Source: Argentina anserina
Taxonomy: Eukaryota; Streptophyta; Magnoliopsida; Rosales; Rosaceae
DNA length: 64,000 nt
Assembly: GCF_933775445.1 (NCBI RefSeq)
Contig: NC_065878.1
Span: 21,402,395 to 21,466,394 of the forward strand
Direction: 5' to 3'
Part shown: positions 58,823 through 64,000 of the stretch, piece after piece
How positions within the stretch are numbered: position 1 is the stretch's first letter
Layout of the letters: each line of letters starts with the position of its first letter
Program-made: the position numbers and the translations under genes
The notes under the pieces: generated by a model
Seen by the model: only the letters and a program-made list of their open reading frames with translations
What the model was told of the DNA's origin: nothing
The model's database searches: none

Positions 58823-61800
58823 CTAATCTATAACCACACGCCGCATCTTACAAATAAGGTTTGCAGTAGGAAGATCAAGCTGATTTCCCGAATCTGATTT
58901 GATAAGATCTCTCAGCTGATCTCTTGGGGTGGAAAGACAGGTATGGAATGTGGATAGGACAGGAGGCATTGGCATTGACAGAGCTGAAAGTACATTGCTT
59001 AGATACTCTATGTCAACAGATAACTGTTGTGCTCCCCGGTCTGTGATGTACTGAATTCCCCGCAGCTGCTCCATGTAAAGAGCAGTGGCACCCTCTGCGA
59101 CCTGCATTCACACGAAAGCAGCATTGCTAAAAACCACAGCCAAGGGTAATGATGTAAACAATATTGTTAAAGCAGTGCAGTTGAGCAAATGATAAAGAAC
59201 TTAAGACTTGGGAGATTTGTACCTTGAACATCCATTCTGTTGCGAAAAACTGGGCTTCCTCATTGTTGGCGTCACTATTTGCAATGCCCTCTGACAGTGG
59301 CTCCAGCTGCTGGGGTAATGTAAGAAGATATTCACCAACATTCGTCACGTAGGACTGAGGGTAAGCACTGAAGGTTGGGAGATGGTAAGCACTCTGTTCT
59401 TCAACTGATGACCATATTGGCAATCTAGAAACATCACTGAGGCGTTGCCTTACTTTAGAAATGAGAACATCATATACAAGTTCATTAACGGTATCAACAA
59501 ATGCTGCAACTCTCTGAGATGCAAGTGGAAGTGCATGAAACCGTGGATCTTTAGACTGAAGGACAAAAAGGAAAATGTTATATTCATGATACAGAAGAGA
59601 ATAACAATATTTAGAAGTCTAAGATGTTAACTTTTACCTGATTTAAAAGGTTGAAGAGTTTTCGAGCCTTCTCGGGAACATCAATAAGCCGAACAGCTGC
59701 CACATCCAAGGCAGCTCTTCCTCCCAAAGATGGTTCCCCATTTCCATCATCACTAGTAGCATGTGACAGATTTTGGTCTGCACTTGAACCAAATACTGAA
59801 AACGAAAGAGCTGTGCTCAACCTAGCCAAAGTGGCTCTTAGGGAAGCTTCAAAAACTGAGGACCTGCTAGTTAGACAATCTGCAACGGTAAGGATTTGCA
59901 AAGCACCTTGCACAATGGACCACTCCTCCTCATTTGAAATCGAGTCAGTCCTCCGTGAACTTTGGCCAACACCATCACCAGCATGATCCACTCCACAGAC
60001 AACTCGTAAGGATTTCAGGGTTTCTTGCAAGGTGGAGATATAAAGCAACATTATGTCATCAACTGCAATAATGAGCTCATCTGCTTCCGAACCTCCAGTA
60101 AAACTAATGCATCTCTCAACGGCTGCTTCAAGAAGTACAATAACTTGTGGAATGGATTCCTCCATTCTGCGAACCGTTTCACTAAGTTCAATTCCCTGAG
60201 CTCCCACGCCACGAGTAACAGCTCCTCTTAGATCCACTCCAGCAATCTCAGCAGACAGTATAGCACGCTCCATCTGCCCATACCTAGATCACATGTTCCA
60301 ACATCAATCAACTAATAAAATATAACACAGCTTGCCAAAAACAATAGCCAGCAACAAAGATGACAGAATATTATCTCAAATATCACAAAGAAGGGAATTG
60401 ACTGCTGACAAAGATTGAGTTGCAAAATTAAAACAAAACTAATGCATGGAAGAAATGGCAACCAACATTTCTTGTACATAAGCCAGTCTTCTTAACATAA
60501 AAGCTGATTGCCAGAACCTAATGACCAGTTAAACAACATCTTCCTTACCTCTGCTTAAATGATTCATAGGGCAAATACACCGACTTTAGCGTATCCATCA
60601 AAACACGAAGATCAGATTCTGAAAACAAGTGCTGAATGTTCCTTGCAAAGGTCTGGGTCATATTGTGCAACTCAATCAGAGCCTCCAGATGCTTTGTCTG
60701 GATCTTGATACCCTTGGGCATATCACCAGAGAGAATATCTAATATCCCTGAAGTTATACATAAGGAGTTTAAGTTATGATACCCTTCCTCATACTGTCAA
60801 CCCCCTAGTGGTATCATATTATTCCATCTGGTGTATATAAACCACTGTGTTTCAAGAAACCAGATGGTAAACAGGACTGTATGGAAATGAGATTCCAAGA
60901 TTGCCCATTCCTATACCTATCAAATAAGTGAATACAAACACTGGAAGTCTCTGATCATATCATGTAAAAGTGGCACCAGAAATAAAGTCAAAAGTTACCT
61001 TTCCCCAATGATTTTGTTTCAGGAACAACATCACCCGTTGCTAAGTTGACGCGTGAAACAAAACTAGCCCCTACAGCTACCATCGTCTCAACTAGCAGCT
61101 TCGGGACGAGGGATTTATAATCCTCGGGAAAGGCAACCATGCACCTGTGGGTAACAGTTGAAGATAATCATACTAGACAATATGCCTCATCACTAGTTTT
61201 TACTTCAAAACCAATAAAAGAACATAAGGAAACGCAGCTTGCAATAAAAAACAAGACATATCCAGCTTCTCAAAATTTTGAGCATAAGAATGGATTAAAA
61301 GTAGGTACAAATAAATTTCAAGACATAAAAAATAATAAACTAAAAGGAGCTCGTTCAGAACTATTTGAAGCACTAGAACAATTATGATCAGGCCCCAGCT
61401 TTTCTCTTCCTAACAGCATTAGACAACCAGGTAAAAATGTAAAACACTAAAAGAACACTGGCAGACATATGTGAATTAAAGTTTCAATCGGAAGATATAT
61501 CAGATTATTTTAAAAAAAATTGTGAAGACACAGTTTCTATCCCTAAAGTCTGAAGAGATAAAATACACTAACAAAGTTAAATGTGTGAGTGAGTGAGTCA
61601 GAGGTTGAGGATAATACCACTTCCATTCTTGCTCTAGATATAGCAGCAATTCATCATAGAAATTTGGGAGCCAAGTGGAAAATAGAATGCCCGAAGCAGC
61701 TGACTGAAACTCATTACTAGTCTTGTCAGTAGCAAGCTTATTAGATGGCGGTTGTTTTAACTCAAAATCTTCCCAGAGCTGCTTTATTGGTTTGAGGTGA

Positions 61801-62865
61801 ACTTTTGTATAATGTAGCTCCATTGACTTGAACCTCCCAATCCGAATAAGAATACCCCGTAAATCTCGGGCGACGTCAACCTGCAGGCAAATACACATAC
61901 CTTATAATGTCTATATTGGATGACACAGTTGACACTAACGGACAATATATAATAGAAAGCAAGCAAATTGTCAAAGCAAATTGTCAAAGCAAAATGTTAT
62001 GAATCATAACCTTGCGATTGGATATTGCGTCTGTGAGACGTGGTTGCACCATCGAATCAAGCCTGTCCTCCAACACCTCAAGTTGCTTCCTCACATTAGC
62101 AAACTCGGCAACCTAAAAAACAACATTTGCATTTCAAATTTTCCATACTTCCCACAAAACGCAGAACAAGCTAGTAATTGATTACGAAATCAACTAGAAC
62201 ATTACCTCACCAACAGCTGACAGGCAATGCCTCATGTTGGCTAGGGTCTCGGCAGCGCGAGGAAGATCACCGCTGGCGAAAACGTCCTCCACCGTCGAGC
62301 TCAGTTGAGTTAATCCAGCAGCATCCTGGTGTTGAATTTGGTTACAACTCTCCTTCAATACTTCGAGAAAAAAAAAACTCAAGGAGAAATATGTAATTTC
62401 ATCTTTACCTGCAATGTTTCGTATGCAGCTTCCATTCTCTGCTTCACAATATCATACTTCGCCAGCGCCATTATAGACTCGGCTGATAATCCCTCAGCCT
62501 AAAAACAAACCAACCGGACTCCGATCACCACCGCATTCGATTTTTAACTGAAATTTAGCGAAGCGAAAACGGTTACGTACCTTCTTGAGCTTGTCGAGGA
62601 TCGAGGACACGGCGGAGCGGAGAGAGACGGCGTCGTCGCGGAGGCGGATGACTTCGCGGGTGGCGCGTGGCACGCGGAGGAGGGAGGAGGCGCTCTGCTC
62701 CTCGAGCGACGCGCCGATCTCCTCCGAGACCATCTGGATTTTCATCTCCAGATCCGCGAGGTGCTTGTCGACGGAGTCCTGCGGGTGGCGACTCTGGCAC
62801 GCCGAGTTCACCCACTTCTTCCGGTCGAAATTCTCGTCGGAGAACGGGCCGAGATCCAGCATCAT
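58823..62865 (-). CDS. COG7: COG7, conserved oligomeric Golgi complex subunit 7 (complete)
   Basis: Subunit of lobe B of the COG tethering complex for retrograde traffic within the Golgi; Arabidopsis COG7 is EMBRYO YELLOW. Exons 62581-62865, 62409-62498, 62206-62325, 62011-62112, 61618-61880, 60999-61144, 60549-60747, 59638-60283, 59223-59555 and 58823-59101 give 821 codons (820 aa), near the plant length of ~836. The N-terminal segment ENFDRKKWVNSACQSRHPQD and the following coiled coil (LADLEMKIQMVSEEI) are typical. Exon 8 is the longest, coding ~215 residues of the helical-bundle core. The C-terminus (STPRDQLRDLIKSD..) keeps the family ending. The second of two adjacent Met codons could also be the start. 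No breaks were found. Confidence 0.96.
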
Positions 62866-64000
62866 GGTTCCAGCTTAGTGAGTCTGGGTTGGGATCGGGC
62901 GGGCGAGTCAATGACTCGGGTTGTGTAATTGGGTGAGGGAGTAACCGAAATCTTAAACAGCAAAAGTTTCAGGAGAGTCTTTTATAGGAGTGGTGGGACG
63001 ACGACGATGGAACTATGAGGCACGTGAAAGGCACGCGTAAACTTAAAATCTGAATTATTTTTTCTTTATTAAGAAAATTATTTATTCGATCACGTTTGAA
63101 TTAACTAAAATCTCACTTTTTTCATATTTTTTATATAAAATAAAACATAAACTCAAGTCCAAATAATAAGTAAAACAAAACTGATTAATTAATTAATACA
63201 AAAATATCTAAAATACTCTTATTTTCATAAAAATTATTCTAACAAATTTATCTCTCCTCATTTTTTAGTTTTCCGGCAAATTTAAGTTTTCCGGTCAAAC
63301 CACTGGCAATTTAGAGGTGAGTCAATATATAAAGTTGTTTCTTATGTCATAGGCTCTTATTTAAGTATCATATTGCATATGTTTTTAGAATTTTGTAATT
63401 TTGAATTTTACTCACCAAAAACCACAGTAGCAGTTAGTTTCTCAGTCGACAGTAGCAGCTAGATTTATAGTTGACAGTAGCAGGTACCTTCCAAGTCGAC
63501 AATAGTAGTTGGATTTATAATTGACAATAGCATGTATCTTCGAAGTCGACAATAGCAAGTGTCTTCCAAGTCGACAGTAGCAGCTGGTTTTTTACTTGAC
63601 ATTAACAGTTAGTTTTTTATAATCGACAGTAACAGATAACATCTTCATTGATGGTAGCAAACACTATTAGTCAAAGATGGGTAAAAAAGTAAAATATTTT
63701 ATGACATATGACAACTTCCCATCATTTAGTCCTTATTTGTTTTATCAAATTAAGTAATGAGTTATTTACAAACTAAATTATTGTCTAGTACTTTTAAATA
63801 ATTTGTTATTCCTTATTAGCCACAAACATTTCGTCCTTTCAGCAAAAAAAAATACACACACAAATTGTTGCACATGAAACTGATGAAAAGGGTTCAACCA
63901 TTTTAGTTTGGAAATCCATGGACAGTAATGTAAGTAAACGAGTAAAGCCTTGAGCAAAATACAGACAAAAACAATAGAGTGGATTGCTCGAAGCATTCAA
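62866..64000. other. COG7 promoter and repeat-bearing flank to window end
   Basis: 62866-63000 is the GC-rich COG7 leader and promoter side. The rest is AT-rich with a degenerate minisatellite at 63426-63650. No gene is supported. Confidence 0.5.
63426..63650. repeat. Degenerate ~30-bp minisatellite (GTCGACAGTAGCAG core)
   Basis: Seven or more units with the core (A)GTCGACARTAGCAG or TTGACARTAGCA, separated by 11-18-base spacers such as CTTCCAA or ATTTATA. Two unit types, with GTCGAC and with GTTGAC/ATTGAC, alternate at first. Confidence 0.88.

Noticed and set aside
1..64000. CRISPR arrays, bacterial operons, phage or plasmid features
   Set aside because: The window is clearly plant nuclear DNA with spliced genes; none of the tandem arrays has the regular repeat-spacer form.

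Overview
This window is nuclear DNA from a flowering plant. The genes have many short AT-rich introns with GT-AG borders, several products belong to plant-specific families (TIP5;1 aquaporin, CC-NBS-LRR receptor, plant PEX11B and COG7 forms), and there are plant Mutator-type (MULE) transposons. The repeat style and gene set would fit a eudicot, possibly Rosaceae, but that placement is inference only.

Layout: (i) 159-5351 (+), the last ~608 codons of SMC6, cut by the window start. (ii) 7043-8974 (+), an F-box/leucine-rich-repeat protein. (iii) 9583-12139 (+), a short LPA1/2-phosphoglycerate-kinase-like P-loop protein. (iv) 12754-14608 (-), an aldo-keto reductase of the AKR4 type. (v) 14.6-21.1 kb, a gene-poor stretch with repeats and a cluster of decayed genomic copies of neighbouring loci: the SMC2 downstream flank, the 3' end of the NBS-LRR gene, NOA1 exons 3-5 and an AKR exon-2 piece. 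(vi) 21172-25344 (-), an intact 1390-residue CC-NBS-LRR gene. (vii) 27589-31254, a 3.67-kb MULE with about 110-bp inverted ends and a perfect 9-bp target duplication; its transposase gene is broken and internally deleted, and its first intron carries a 405-bp foldback MITE. (viii) 31914-38178 (-), complete SMC2 (20 exons, 1175 aa). (ix) 39727-43102 (-), complete NOA1 (13 exons, 554 aa). (x) 44676-45796 (-), TIP5;1. (xi) 46-50.4 kb, retrotransposon remnants. (xii) 50421-52193 (-), a PLAC8/cell-number-regulator protein. (xiii) 52970-53650 (-), PEX11B. (xiv) 55499-57787 (-), a LUC7-type U1 snRNP factor. (xv) 58823-62865 (-), complete COG7 (10 exons, 820 aa).

Most genes are unrelated housekeeping genes and do not form a pathway. 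The two SMC genes (SMC5/6 and condensin) lie about 27 kb apart on opposite strands, which looks coincidental. I see no new multi-gene system. The most unusual content is the chimeric scrap locus at 18.4-21.0 kb, where intron-containing fragments of at least three genes that also exist intact in this window lie side by side, and the MITE-in-MULE nest at 27.6-31.3 kb. Exon borders were worked out by hand from splice sites and reading-frame continuity; where stated, the summed exon lengths are a whole number of codons.
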